From assembly GCA_963624975.1 (NCBI GenBank), contig CAVFRF010000028.1, positions 1-50,024 on the forward strand: a DNA stretch of 50,024 nucleotides, in the 5' to 3' direction. The notes beneath the pieces are model-generated. The model had not been told where the DNA came from, did no database searches, and saw nothing but the letters and a program-made list of their open reading frames with translations. Below, in pieces: positions 7,477 through 15,093 of this stretch. Numbering within the stretch: the first letter of the stretch is position 1; each line of letters starts with the position of its first letter. Source of the stretch: CAVLCC01 sp963624975 (GTDB lineage: Bacteria > Actinomycetota > Coriobacteriia > Coriobacteriales > CADBOM01). The translations under genes and the position numbers were made by a program.

Positions 7477-9366
7477 CTAGTTCTCCCCCATCTCGATGGC
7501 ATCGCTAGAGCACACGAACGTGCATAGGCCGCAAGCATTGCAGAGCGACTCGTCAATGTGCACCGCTCCGTCCTTGAGCACGATGGCCGGGCACCCCAGC
7601 TGACGGATGCACTTCTTGCACGTGGTGCACTTGTCCTGGTTCACCACGGCATGTCTGCCGGTGCGCACCAGCGCGGCGCATGGATCCTTGAAGATCACCG
7701 CAGCGGTGCCGGGCGCCTCTATCGCGGTCTTCACGGCCTCGGTGGTCTCGTCGAGGTTGTTGGCATGGCACTCGCAGATGGGGTCGACCCCCATGGCCTC
7801 CAGCATCGCGCGAATCGATATGGGCGACGTCTCGCGTCCGGTTGCACGCTCCGACATTCGCACTCCGGTGCCGGGATGCGGCTGATGCCCGGTCATGGCG
7901 GTGGTGGAGTTGTCCAGCACCATGAGCTTGATCGGGTTGCCGTTGTAGATGGAGTTCACCACGCCGGTCATGCCCGAGGCGAAGAACGTGGAGTCGCCCA
8001 CGAAGGCGAAGTTCATCGCATCCGGCTCGGCTATGCCCATGCCCTGCGCCATGTTGATGCCGGCGCCCATGCACAGGCAGTTGTCCACCATGTCGAGTGG
8101 CATCGCATTGCCCAGCGTGTAGCATCCGATGTCGCCGGAGTAGTACGCCTTCATGCCCTTGGTCGCCTTCTTGACCGCGTAGAACGCGCCCCTATGCGGG
8201 CATCCAGCGCACAGCACCGGCGGTCGAGGCGGAAGCGTTGCAGCTAGCTGCATGTCGTCGGCCTTGAGCGTTCCCGCCTTGGCGCAATCGCCTTCGCCGT
8301 CCACGAGACCAAGGTGAGCGAGGTATGCGCGGATGTCGGAAGCCACCGAGTCCACCGAGTTCTCGCCTGCCGCCTTGGCGCATCCGTCGAGCTTGCCCGA
8401 GATGCAAACGCCGGCACCGCTCTCTCCACAGAGCATGGTGAGGGCATCTTCGATCACGTGGTCCAGTTCCTCGATGCAAAGCACGTTGCCGACGCCCTCG
8501 AACAGCTTCATGCCGCTGGTCTTGGGGAACGGGTACGGCGTGGCAACCTTGAGGACCTTGTACGCAACTCCGGGAACGTCCAGTCCGAACTCTCCCCTGC
8601 GCTCGAGCGCCTCGCGGGCATATGTGTAGCTGGAGCCACCGCAAGCTATGCCAATCGTAGTCGGCGCGGCTTCGTCTCCCACCACCTCGATGGTGTTGAG
8701 CCTCGACTCGTGGTAGTCGGATGCGATCCTGGGCAGCCTGTCGTTGATCTCGAGATGCCCACGGTAAGACCTCTTGGGAAAGATCACCCACTTGGGGTCG
8801 CGCTCGAAGCCGTCGGCCACATGGGGGACGTACCCCTCTTCCACGTCCACGACGGCGCTGCCATGGCTCACTCTGGTGGACGACCTCACGATTACCGGAG
8901 TCGCGTACTTCTCGGAAAGCTCGAATGCGTAGGCCATCATCGAATAGGCCTCTGCGGGAGACACCGGATCGAGCACCGGGACCTTGGAGAACGATCCGAA
9001 CCTGCGGGTGTCCTGCTCGGTCTGAGACGAGATGGGGCCCGGGTCGTCGGCCACAAGCAGCACCACGCCGCCCTTGACGCCCACGTAGCACAGGCTCATC
9101 AGCGGATCGCTGGCAACGTTGAGGCCAACCTGCTTCATGGTTATCAGGCACCTGTCTCCGCAGTACGACGCGCCCGCCGCCAGCTCGAGCGCCGCCTTCT
9201 CGTTGGTGGACCATTCGACATGAATCTGCTGGTCGGGGTTGTGCTTGGCCACGGTCTCGAGAACCTCGGTCGAGGGGGTTCCCGGATAGCCGCATACCAC
9301 GTTGACCCCCGACCGCACGGCTCCGAGGCCGAAAGCCTCGTTGCCCATGAGCAATCGTCTAGACAT
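7477..9366 (-). CDS. iorA: Indolepyruvate:ferredoxin oxidoreductase, alpha subunit
   Basis: The catalytic subunit binds thiamine diphosphate and two [4Fe-4S] clusters. At 629 residues the length is normal. The N-terminal pyrimidine-binding domain begins MSRRLLMGNEAFGLGAVRSG, followed by VVCGYPGTPSTE. The middle contains VLCAGCPHRGAFYAVKK, and the TPP-binding part has YYSGDIGCYTLG and AFVGDSTFFASGMTG. The C-terminus holds an 8-Cys ferredoxin domain with CTTCKKCIRQLGC and CNACGLCTFVC. All expected cysteines are present. AGGAATCGA precedes the ATG. It is co-transcribed with iorB. Substrate preference among indole-, phenyl- and hydroxyphenylpyruvate cannot be read from sequence. Confidence 0.95.
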   Translation of the reverse strand: MSRRLLMGNEAFGLGAVRSGVNVVCGYPGTPSTEVLETVAKHNPDQQIHVEWSTNEKAALELAAGASYCGDRCLITMKQVGLNVASDPLMSLCYVGVKGGVVLLVADDPGPISSQTEQDTRRFGSFSKVPVLDPVSPAEAYSMMAYAFELSEKYATPVIVRSSTRVSHGSAVVDVEEGYVPHVADGFERDPKWVIFPKRSYRGHLEINDRLPRIASDYHESRLNTIEVVGDEAAPTTIGIACGGSSYTYAREALERRGEFGLDVPGVAYKVLKVATPYPFPKTSGMKLFEGVGNVLCIEELDHVIEDALTMLCGESGAGVCISGKLDGCAKAAGENSVDSVASDIRAYLAHLGLVDGEGDCAKAGTLKADDMQLAATLPPRPPVLCAGCPHRGAFYAVKKATKGMKAYYSGDIGCYTLGNAMPLDMVDNCLCMGAGINMAQGMGIAEPDAMNFAFVGDSTFFASGMTGVVNSIYNGNPIKLMVLDNSTTAMTGHQPHPGTGVRMSERATGRETSPISIRAMLEAMGVDPICECHANNLDETTEAVKTAIEAPGTAAVIFKDPCAALVRTGRHAVVNQDKCTTCKKCIRQLGCPAIVLKDGAVHIDESLCNACGLCTFVCSSDAIEMGEN

Positions 9367-9529
9367 TCGATTCCTATCGGGTTGGAGATTATGTTTAAAA
9401 AATGTAGTGAGAGTTTACACCAAAGCTGCAATCAGATGCGCTTTATCGGGCATATTTACGCCGGACAGCCGCTATATTTCCAGCAGCAGCCAAAATTGCT
9501 CGCAACAGTGCTAGCAAGCTGCGGCCAAG

Positions 9530-10777
9530 CTACGCCTTGAGCATGTACCTGCAGTCGATTATGGTCTTGCCCTTTGCAAGCTCCGGCAGCTTGGAGAACT
9601 GCCTCCATGGAGTGGCTATGACCAGCACGTCGGCCCTGTCGCAGATCTCGCACATGCCGAACGCATACGAGATCGGCTGCTTGTACACGGTGGCGAAATC
9701 GTCGTTGGCGATGGGATCGTAGGCGATGATGTTGGTGTAGCCCATCTTGATGAGCCTGTCGATGATCTTGGCCGATGCCGAGTTGCGCACATCGCCAGCG
9801 CCCTCCTTGAAGGTGAGGCCGCAGATCCCCAGCACCTGGTCCTTGGTGGTCTTGGCCGCGATCTCGGCGCAGACCTTCGAGGGAATGTCCTCGTTTACCG
9901 CATAGACGGTCTCGAGCAGCGGCACCTCCGACCCGCACTGCTCGGCTAGCCGGATGAAGTCGCGGGTGTCCTTGGGGAGGTTGACTCCGCCGAACCCGCA
10001 TCCCGGGTACACGTAGCCGCGCATCGTGTTGTCGGCCCAGCGCCGGTCCATCTGCAAGATGCCGAATGCTTCTTGGATGTCGATGCCGCCGAGATCCTTG
10101 GCCACCTGCGCCATCTCGTTGGAGTAGCTGATCATGGTGGCCAGCAGCGTGCTGGTGAGATAGCGGATGAATTCGGAGGTTCTATACGAAACCGACTTGA
10201 TGGGTGCCCCGAATGGCTCGAAGTGCCTGGTGAGAATCTCCTCGTCTCGCTTGTTGTCCACCCCGAGGATGATGCGGCTGGGATTGATGAAATCGTCCCA
10301 CGACTTGCCCTCGCGGATGTATTCGGGGCAAAGCGCCACGCCGAAGTCGTCGCCGGGAACGGCGCCGATAGAATCGAAATGCGGCAGGATCACGTTCTCC
10401 ATGGTGCCGGGGAGCATGTGAGTCTTGATGCAGATGGTGAAGTAGTCGTCGAATCCTGTGTCCAGGATGTCGTCGATAGACTGGAACATCTTCGTGTAGT
10501 CCAGAACGCCTTCGCGAAGCTTGGGCGTGCCTATGCAAACGAAAAACGTATCGACACCATTGGGAACGTCGTCGATGTCTTCCAGAACGTAAAAGCTATC
10601 GTTGAGATGCCTAGCAAGAGCATCGTCGAGACCAGGCTCGAAATACGGAATCTTCCCCCTGCGAATAAGGTCTGCCCGGAACTCGTCCGTCTCCACCCCA
10701 TAGACCTTCTCGCCCATTTCGGCAAACCCAAGAGCCACGGTCAGGCCGATGTAACCCAATCCAAGAACAGCAATCAT
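9530..10777 (-). CDS. Nucleotide-sugar dehydrogenase family protein with altered active site
   Basis: The 415-residue protein belongs to the UDP-glucose/GDP-mannose dehydrogenase family, which oxidises nucleotide hexoses to uronic acids with two NAD+. The N-terminal Rossmann fold has GLGYIG (residues 6-11). The middle domain carries CPEYIREG (150-157), and the C-terminal domain is complete. The usual catalytic block GFGGSCFPKD reads GFGGVNLPKD (261-270), with Asn266 in place of the nucleophilic Cys. The usual K...N pair of the helix before LA..IS reads R205 and S209. D270 is kept. Either the enzyme is a divergent subtype using another residue (C260 is near) or it does not perform the full four-electron oxidation. 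The ATG is chosen over an in-frame upstream TTG because AGGAG precedes it. It stands alone, divergent from the ArsR gene. Confidence 0.8.
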   Translation of the reverse strand: MIAVLGLGYIGLTVALGFAEMGEKVYGVETDEFRADLIRRGKIPYFEPGLDDALARHLNDSFYVLEDIDDVPNGVDTFFVCIGTPKLREGVLDYTKMFQSIDDILDTGFDDYFTICIKTHMLPGTMENVILPHFDSIGAVPGDDFGVALCPEYIREGKSWDDFINPSRIILGVDNKRDEEILTRHFEPFGAPIKSVSYRTSEFIRYLTSTLLATMISYSNEMAQVAKDLGGIDIQEAFGILQMDRRWADNTMRGYVYPGCGFGGVNLPKDTRDFIRLAEQCGSEVPLLETVYAVNEDIPSKVCAEIAAKTTKDQVLGICGLTFKEGAGDVRNSASAKIIDRLIKMGYTNIIAYDPIANDDFATVYKQPISYAFGMCEICDRADVLVIATPWRQFSKLPELAKGKTIIDCRYMLKA

Positions 10778-10936
10778 AAAACGCGAACTCCTGATGCTCA
10801 AGGCCTGACTTACCTGTTGAATAGTATATTTCTACCCGGTGCCACTTGAGCATCGACGCTTCGTCAGCGGCCTCGTTCCAAGGTATCCGACGAAGAGTTA
10901 GACTAAATCTAGACAAGCTGATTTTGCGGAGGAAAC

Positions 10937-11338
10937 ATGCACGTAGACGACGATATTAACGTTGAAGACGAGAGCTCTTGCAGCTGTGCAGGCGGCACTT
11001 CAACAACTGGCGACGCTTTGCACGGCGGCAACCATGGGTCGCAAATCCTGGGAATGGAAGACGAGGAGTTCCTATACGACCTTTCCGACCTGTTCGGAAT
11101 CTTCGCCGACACCACCCGGATCAAGATGCTGTATGCCCTGAAGGGCCGCAACATGAGCGTGTCTGAGCTGGCCGAAACCGTGGGAGTTTCGCAATCGGCT
11201 GCATCGCATCAGCTGCGCACCCTCAAGCAGGCAAGGCTCGTGAAGTTTCGCAAAGACGGGAAGAACGTCTACTACTCGCTGTGCGACGACCATGTGACCA
11301 CGATCCTGGAAATGGGAATCGACCACCTCTGCGAATAG
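10937..11338 (+). CDS. ArsR/SmtB-family metal-sensing repressor
   Basis: This is a 133-residue winged-helix metalloregulator. The DNA-binding helix region is MSVSELAETVGVSQSAASHQ (about 73-92). The alpha-3 cysteine box of ArsR/CadC is absent. Instead the last helix keeps the full alpha-5 set of the SmtB/CzrA type, D117-x-H119...H130-x-x-E133, which in known members binds Zn(II), Co(II) or similar ions at the dimer interface. An unusual N-terminal tail of about 40 residues carries C15, C17, H29 and H33, like the alpha-3N extensions of SmtB/CadC-type sensors. GGAGGAAAC precedes the ATG. No efflux pump is adjacent, so its target is unknown. The short repeat TTAGA-N5-TCTAG at 10898-10912 could be part of an operator but is weak. 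Confidence 0.88.
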   Translation: MHVDDDINVEDESSCSCAGGTSTTGDALHGGNHGSQILGMEDEEFLYDLSDLFGIFADTTRIKMLYALKGRNMSVSELAETVGVSQSAASHQLRTLKQARLVKFRKDGKNVYYSLCDDHVTTILEMGIDHLCE

Positions 11339-11383
11339 CGGAACCCGCAGAGCACCACATAGCATCAGACTCCGCAAGCAAGC

Positions 11384-11422
11384 AAAAGACCCGAGCAGCG
11401 TTGCCACCGCTCGGGTCTAGTT
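11384..11422 (+). terminator. Terminator of the ArsR-family gene
   Basis: AGACCCGAGC (11387-11396) pairs with GCTCGGGTCT (11409-11418) around a 12-base loop, preceded by AAA and followed by AGTTAG. The stem is strong but the T-tract is poor. Confidence 0.6.
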
Positions 11423-11720
11423 AGCATTGCGGACAAGACCGAGAGCTTTCGCTCCACCCCGTTCGGTCTGCCGCTGAAAAAGCCTACCTAAGGATAGCAC
11501 CCAAATGCTATCGTCGATCCATCGAATCCACGAGATACGAAATCGACGTACCGTTGAACCGCAACGCCTATGCGTACAGTCCAAGAGCCGCAGGTCCCTA
11601 ATTCGGTCTCCACCTAACCCGCAACCCTTTACCCGAAATTCCCAGCTAGAAGCCGTCGAGTTCGGTTCATCACTTCCCTGTTGCTAAATCGCTTTCCAGT
11701 CGAAGGCGAACCGCATTTAC

Positions 11721-11768
11721 GAAAAGCGAAGAACCGGCGATGCTCGGAACACGTCCGAGCATCGCCGG
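11721..11768 (-). terminator. Terminator of the ech operon
   Basis: A perfect 15-base stem CCGGCGATGCTCGGA/TCCGAGCATCGCCGG with a 5-base loop (11734-11768) starts 12 bases past the echF stop. On the minus strand it is followed by TTCTTCGCTTTT. It is a convincing operon end. Confidence 0.8.
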
Positions 11769-11780
11769 ATTGATAAGCCC

Positions 11781-12164
11781 TTAAGCCTCGGCAGGTGCCT
11801 CGGCAGCGGGAGCAGCCTCTTCCTCGGGCTTGACGACGGTGCGGATTTCCTTCTCCACCGCCACGCACTTGTCGAAAGAGTCCATGCTCAGGCTGTTCTT
11901 GTTGCACCTCGACACGCACTCGCCGCAACGGATGCACAGGTACGGGTCGATCGACCACGTACGGGTCTCCTTCTTGTCGACGGTGATTGCGTCGGCAGGG
12001 CAGTTCTTGGCGCACAGTCCGCAGAGGATGCACGTCTCGATGTCGACCTCGACCACGCCGCGCGTAGCATCAAAGGGCTGCATCGGCTTGACCGGGTACA
12101 TCTTGGTTGCCGGCTTGCTGAACAGGTTCTTAAAAGAAGTTCCTGCCAAAGAAAGCATTCCCAT
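11781..12164 (-). CDS. echF: Ech hydrogenase ferredoxin-like subunit EchF
   Basis: This is the NuoI-like electron-transfer subunit of a membrane-bound group 4 [NiFe] hydrogenase. Its 127 residues hold two [4Fe-4S] motifs: CILCGLCAKNC (C45, C48, C51, C55) and CIRCGECVSRC (C77, C80, C83, C87). The second motif is followed by Asn rather than Pro. The C-terminal 20 residues are an Ala/Glu-rich tail. It would take electrons from reduced ferredoxin and pass them to the small subunit. It is the last gene of a six-gene operon whose order matches echABCDEF exactly, with a 12-base gap to the large subunit gene and a strong terminator after it. Confidence 0.9.
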   Translation of the reverse strand: MGMLSLAGTSFKNLFSKPATKMYPVKPMQPFDATRGVVEVDIETCILCGLCAKNCPADAITVDKKETRTWSIDPYLCIRCGECVSRCNKNSLSMDSFDKCVAVEKEIRTVVKPEEEAAPAAEAPAEA

Positions 12165-12176
12165 GTTGTCTCACTC

Positions 12177-13265
12177 CTATCTTTCGGTGCAGCTGATGCA
12201 CGGGTCGATGGATAGGACGTTGAGCGGAACGTCTGCAAGCTTGCATCCAGCGAGGATGTGCACGAGGCCTGCGATGTTCTGGCTCGTGGGGGTGCGGATC
12301 CTGAACCTCTCGAGGAACTTGGAGCCGTTGCCCTTGCCATAGTAGACGCATTCGCCGCGGGGCTGCTCGAGGTGGTTGACGAAACGTGCGCCTTCCTCGG
12401 GGCTGCCCTTGACCTTAACCATGACCTCGCCATCGGGAATCTTGTCGACGAGCTCCTTGATGATGTCCACCGACTGGTAGACCTCCTTGCAGCGGACCTC
12501 GCAACGGGCGAAGTTGTCGCAGTCGTTGCTGATGACGGGCTCGAATGCGGCAAGTGCACCGTAAGCGCCGATGCCGAGCATCCTGACGTCCTCCTCGATT
12601 CCCGAGGCCCTGCAGAACGGACCGACGACCGAGAGGTCGAGAGCCACGTTCTTGGGCAGGTAGCCGCTGCCGACCATCCTGTCGCGCACCGAGTAGTCGG
12701 TGAGGAAGGTCTTGACCAGCGTGTCGTAGGAATCCATGAGCTTCTCCAGCTCGATGACGATGCCGTCCAGCTCGCTGTTGTCGATGTCGTGCTTGACTCC
12801 GCCCACGTTGCAGTAGGACAGGATCACGCGACCGCCGGTGTTGCGCTCGAAGATGTCGAGCACGGTCTCGCGCAGACGCCAGCACTGATAGAAGAGGTTC
12901 TCGAAGCCGAACGCGTCGGCTGCGAGGCCGAGCCACAGGATGTGGCTGTGAATCCTCGACAGCTCGTGCATGATGGCGCGGAGGTACTCGGCGCGCTCGG
13001 GAATCTCGACGCCCATGAGGCCCTCGACGGTCTGCGAGTAGCCATAGCTGTGGCCGAACGAGCAGATGCCGCAGATACGCTCGCACACGTACACGTACTT
13101 CGTGTAGTCCTTGGTCTCAACGAGCTTCTCGAGTCCGCGGTGGATGAATCCGATCTGCGGAATAGCCTCGACAACGGTCTCGTCCTCGAGGACGAGGTCC
13201 AGGTGAATCGGCTCGGGCAGCACCGGGTGCTGGGGGCCGAATGGAATTACAGTACGCTTGCTCAT
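12177..13265 (-). CDS. echE: Ech hydrogenase large subunit EchE ([NiFe] site)
   Basis: This is the catalytic large subunit of a group 4 (energy-converting) [NiFe] hydrogenase. It opens MSKRTVIPFGPQHPVLPEPI, typical of Ech-type subunits. The four nickel-binding cysteines are intact: C65 and C68 in ERICGICSFGHS, and C356 and C359 in DPCISCTER. This separates it from complex I NuoD, which has lost them. The protein ends exactly at the Arg of the DPCxxCxxR motif. It therefore lacks the C-terminal extension that a maturation endopeptidase removes in most [NiFe] hydrogenases, as also described for CooH of Rhodospirillum rubrum. Its start overlaps the echD stop by one base. HypA-F maturation genes are not in this window. 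Confidence 0.94.
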   Translation of the reverse strand: MSKRTVIPFGPQHPVLPEPIHLDLVLEDETVVEAIPQIGFIHRGLEKLVETKDYTKYVYVCERICGICSFGHSYGYSQTVEGLMGVEIPERAEYLRAIMHELSRIHSHILWLGLAADAFGFENLFYQCWRLRETVLDIFERNTGGRVILSYCNVGGVKHDIDNSELDGIVIELEKLMDSYDTLVKTFLTDYSVRDRMVGSGYLPKNVALDLSVVGPFCRASGIEEDVRMLGIGAYGALAAFEPVISNDCDNFARCEVRCKEVYQSVDIIKELVDKIPDGEVMVKVKGSPEEGARFVNHLEQPRGECVYYGKGNGSKFLERFRIRTPTSQNIAGLVHILAGCKLADVPLNVLSIDPCISCTER

Positions 13266-13762
13266 TAGGCCTCCTCTCCGCCCTGCGCAGGCATTTCCTC
13301 AACGACGGCAACGGCCTCGTCGGCAGGTGCCTCGACTTCATTATCCGCAGCGGCAAGCTCCTCCACGAGCTCCATGCCGGGTGCCAGCTCCTCCTCGAGG
13401 AACTTGGCAGCGGCGGGGTTCATGGGAGCGCCGACGGCGACCCTGTAGAAGTTGCCCTTGAAGTCGATGGAGATTCCGTCGACCAGAACGGCGAACAGGT
13501 CGTGCATCTCGTTCTCGAACACGAAGGCCTCGCCATAGAAGCCGGTGATCGAAGGAACATGGGTTCCGTTGGCCACTGTGAGAAGCAGGTTCTCGACCTC
13601 GGTGCCCGACCCCATGCCGAAGGTGTAGAGAATCTCCACGCCACCCTCGATGGTGGCTGCGCACAGCTGCATGAAGCGCCATCCGCCAGCCTTGTACTTC
13701 TGAACTTCGGGAAGCAGCTCGCCGAGCTGAATCTCCTTGTAAACCTGTGGTGTGCTAGGCAT
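13265..13762 (-). CDS. echD: Ech hydrogenase subunit EchD (NuoC-like)
   Basis: EchD is the 30-kDa-like peripheral scaffold subunit that connects the large and small subunits. The 165-residue protein carries the family segment GFYGEAFVFENEMHDLFAVL (about residues 73-92), equivalent to the ERE...DLFG motif of NuoC. The C-terminal 35 residues are acidic and Ala-rich, similar in character to the tail of EchF. Its stop overlaps the echE start (TAATG), and its own start lies inside the end of echC by eight bases. Identity rests on the short conserved block plus the operon position, which fits echD. Confidence 0.87.
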   Translation of the reverse strand: MPSTPQVYKEIQLGELLPEVQKYKAGGWRFMQLCAATIEGGVEILYTFGMGSGTEVENLLLTVANGTHVPSITGFYGEAFVFENEMHDLFAVLVDGISIDFKGNFYRVAVGAPMNPAAAKFLEEELAPGMELVEELAAADNEVEAPADEAVAVVEEMPAQGGEEA

Positions 13763-14186
13763 TCTTCACAGCCTCCCTCTTCTGCTCGAGGACGCCGAGT
13801 CCCTCGACCACCGCGTTGATGATCGTCTCGGGACGCACTGCGCATCCAGGCGCGTACACGTCGACGGGAATAGCCTTGTCCACGCCGCCGAGTACGTTGT
13901 ACGTGTCGCGGAAGATGCCGCCGGTGCATGCGCAGACGCCGCATGCGACGACGACCTTGGGCTCAAGCATCTGATCGTAGATCTGCTTGACCACGTTGAC
14001 GTTCTGCTGGTTCACGCTGCCGGTGATAAGCAGGACGTCGGCATGCTTGGGATTGCCCGTGTTGATGATGCCGAAGCGCTCGACGTCGTACATGGGCGTG
14101 AGGCAAGCCAGAACCTCGATGTCGCAACCGTTGCAGCTCGATCCGTCATAGTGGATTAGCCAAGGCGACTTGCTTGTGCTAGACAT
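13755..14186 (-). CDS. echC: Ech hydrogenase small subunit EchC
   Basis: The small subunit (143 residues, NuoB-like) holds the proximal [4Fe-4S] cluster next to the [NiFe] site. It starts with the characteristic segment SPWLIHYDGSSCNGCDIEVL. The cluster ligands visible are C18 and C21, C85 in CGVCACTGG, and C115 in GCAVRPE. Extra cysteines at 28, 82 and 87 are common in this family. There is no Tat signal or membrane segment, as expected for a subunit held on the membrane by EchA and EchB. It overlaps echD and sits ten bases after echB. Confidence 0.92.
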   Translation of the reverse strand: MSSTSKSPWLIHYDGSSCNGCDIEVLACLTPMYDVERFGIINTGNPKHADVLLITGSVNQQNVNVVKQIYDQMLEPKVVVACGVCACTGGIFRDTYNVLGGVDKAIPVDVYAPGCAVRPETIINAVVEGLGVLEQKREAVKNA

Positions 14187-14196
14187 TTAGGCCTCC

Positions 14197-15093
14197 TTAG
14201 ATTCCGATGCTCAGCCACGTGTAAGCGAAAGACATGTAGCAGAGGTTGATGACGAACAGGATGAGCACGATAACCCAGGTGGACACGAACACGGTCTGCC
14301 AGTTCATACGGGCGAAGGTGTTGTCCACGAGGATACCGATGGTGAACACGATACCCATTGCAACGAGTGCGACGATCCACGACCACCAGGGGCCGTACAC
14401 GAAGAACATGCCGAGCATGAAGATCAGGATGACGCTCTCGTACCAGTGCATGATCTCGAACATCGCGAAGGTCTTGCCGCTCATTTCCTGCGTGATGCCC
14501 TTGACCAGCTCCTGATGAGCATGGTGCGAGGTCGAGACGTCCCAAGGAGACTTGCGCATCTTCATCATGTAGACCATCGCGAAAGCGACGAACACGAAGG
14601 GCAGGCCTGCGATGATGGGCATCCTCTGGCCGATAGCGTCGATCGAATCGAAGGATCCGGTGAGCAGGAACACGCTGATCGGGAGCAGGATCACCAGAGG
14701 CTCGTAAGCGGTGATCATGAGGATCTCGCGCATTCCGCCGGCGTCTGCATACGGCGAGCGAGCGCTGAATGCAGCCACGACGATGAACAGCTCTGCAAGC
14801 GCCATGGTGAAGAACACCAGGAGCAGGTTGCCACCGACGAAGAAGATAACGCCGGAAACCATCATGAAGATGAGTGCCATCGCGACGTAGAATCCGATGA
14901 CGTTGTTGACTGCGGCGTTCTCCTTGGCAAGGAGCTTCTTAACGTCGTAGATAGGCTGCAGGATTGGAGGTCCGACCCTGCTTTGCATACGTGCAGTGAT
15001 CTTGCGGTCGAGTCCATCGGCTAGGGCGCCCACGATCGGTCCCAGGACGATGAATGCGACAGCGCAGATTATCGGGATAACGTACTGCGTCAT
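14197..15093 (-). CDS. echB: Ech hydrogenase membrane subunit EchB (NuoH-like)
   Basis: EchB is a multi-pass membrane protein of 298 residues with about eight helices that joins the soluble hydrogenase module to the ion-pumping arm. The conserved cytoplasmic loop DRKITARMQSRVGPPILQPI is followed by YDVKKLLAKE (residues about 29-58), the hallmark of NuoH/HycD/EchB. A second conserved acidic segment contains the SPYADAG and ITAYEPLV stretches. Its start overlaps the echA stop by one base (TAATG). The complex is expected to couple ferredoxin oxidation and H2 release to H+ or Na+ export; which ion cannot be told here. Confidence 0.93.
   Translation of the reverse strand: MTQYVIPIICAVAFIVLGPIVGALADGLDRKITARMQSRVGPPILQPIYDVKKLLAKENAAVNNVIGFYVAMALIFMMVSGVIFFVGGNLLLVFFTMALAELFIVVAAFSARSPYADAGGMREILMITAYEPLVILLPISVFLLTGSFDSIDAIGQRMPIIAGLPFVFVAFAMVYMMKMRKSPWDVSTSHHAHQELVKGITQEMSGKTFAMFEIMHWYESVILIFMLGMFFVYGPWWSWIVALVAMGIVFTIGILVDNTFARMNWQTVFVSTWVIVLILFVINLCYMSFAYTWLSIGI

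Larger units (their letters stand above)
11339..11780. other. Convergent intergenic region between arsR and ech operon
   Basis: This stretch has two terminators, one for each flanking unit, listed separately. The sequence between them (about 11425-11720) shows no gene, RNA or repeat that I can support. Confidence 0.6.
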
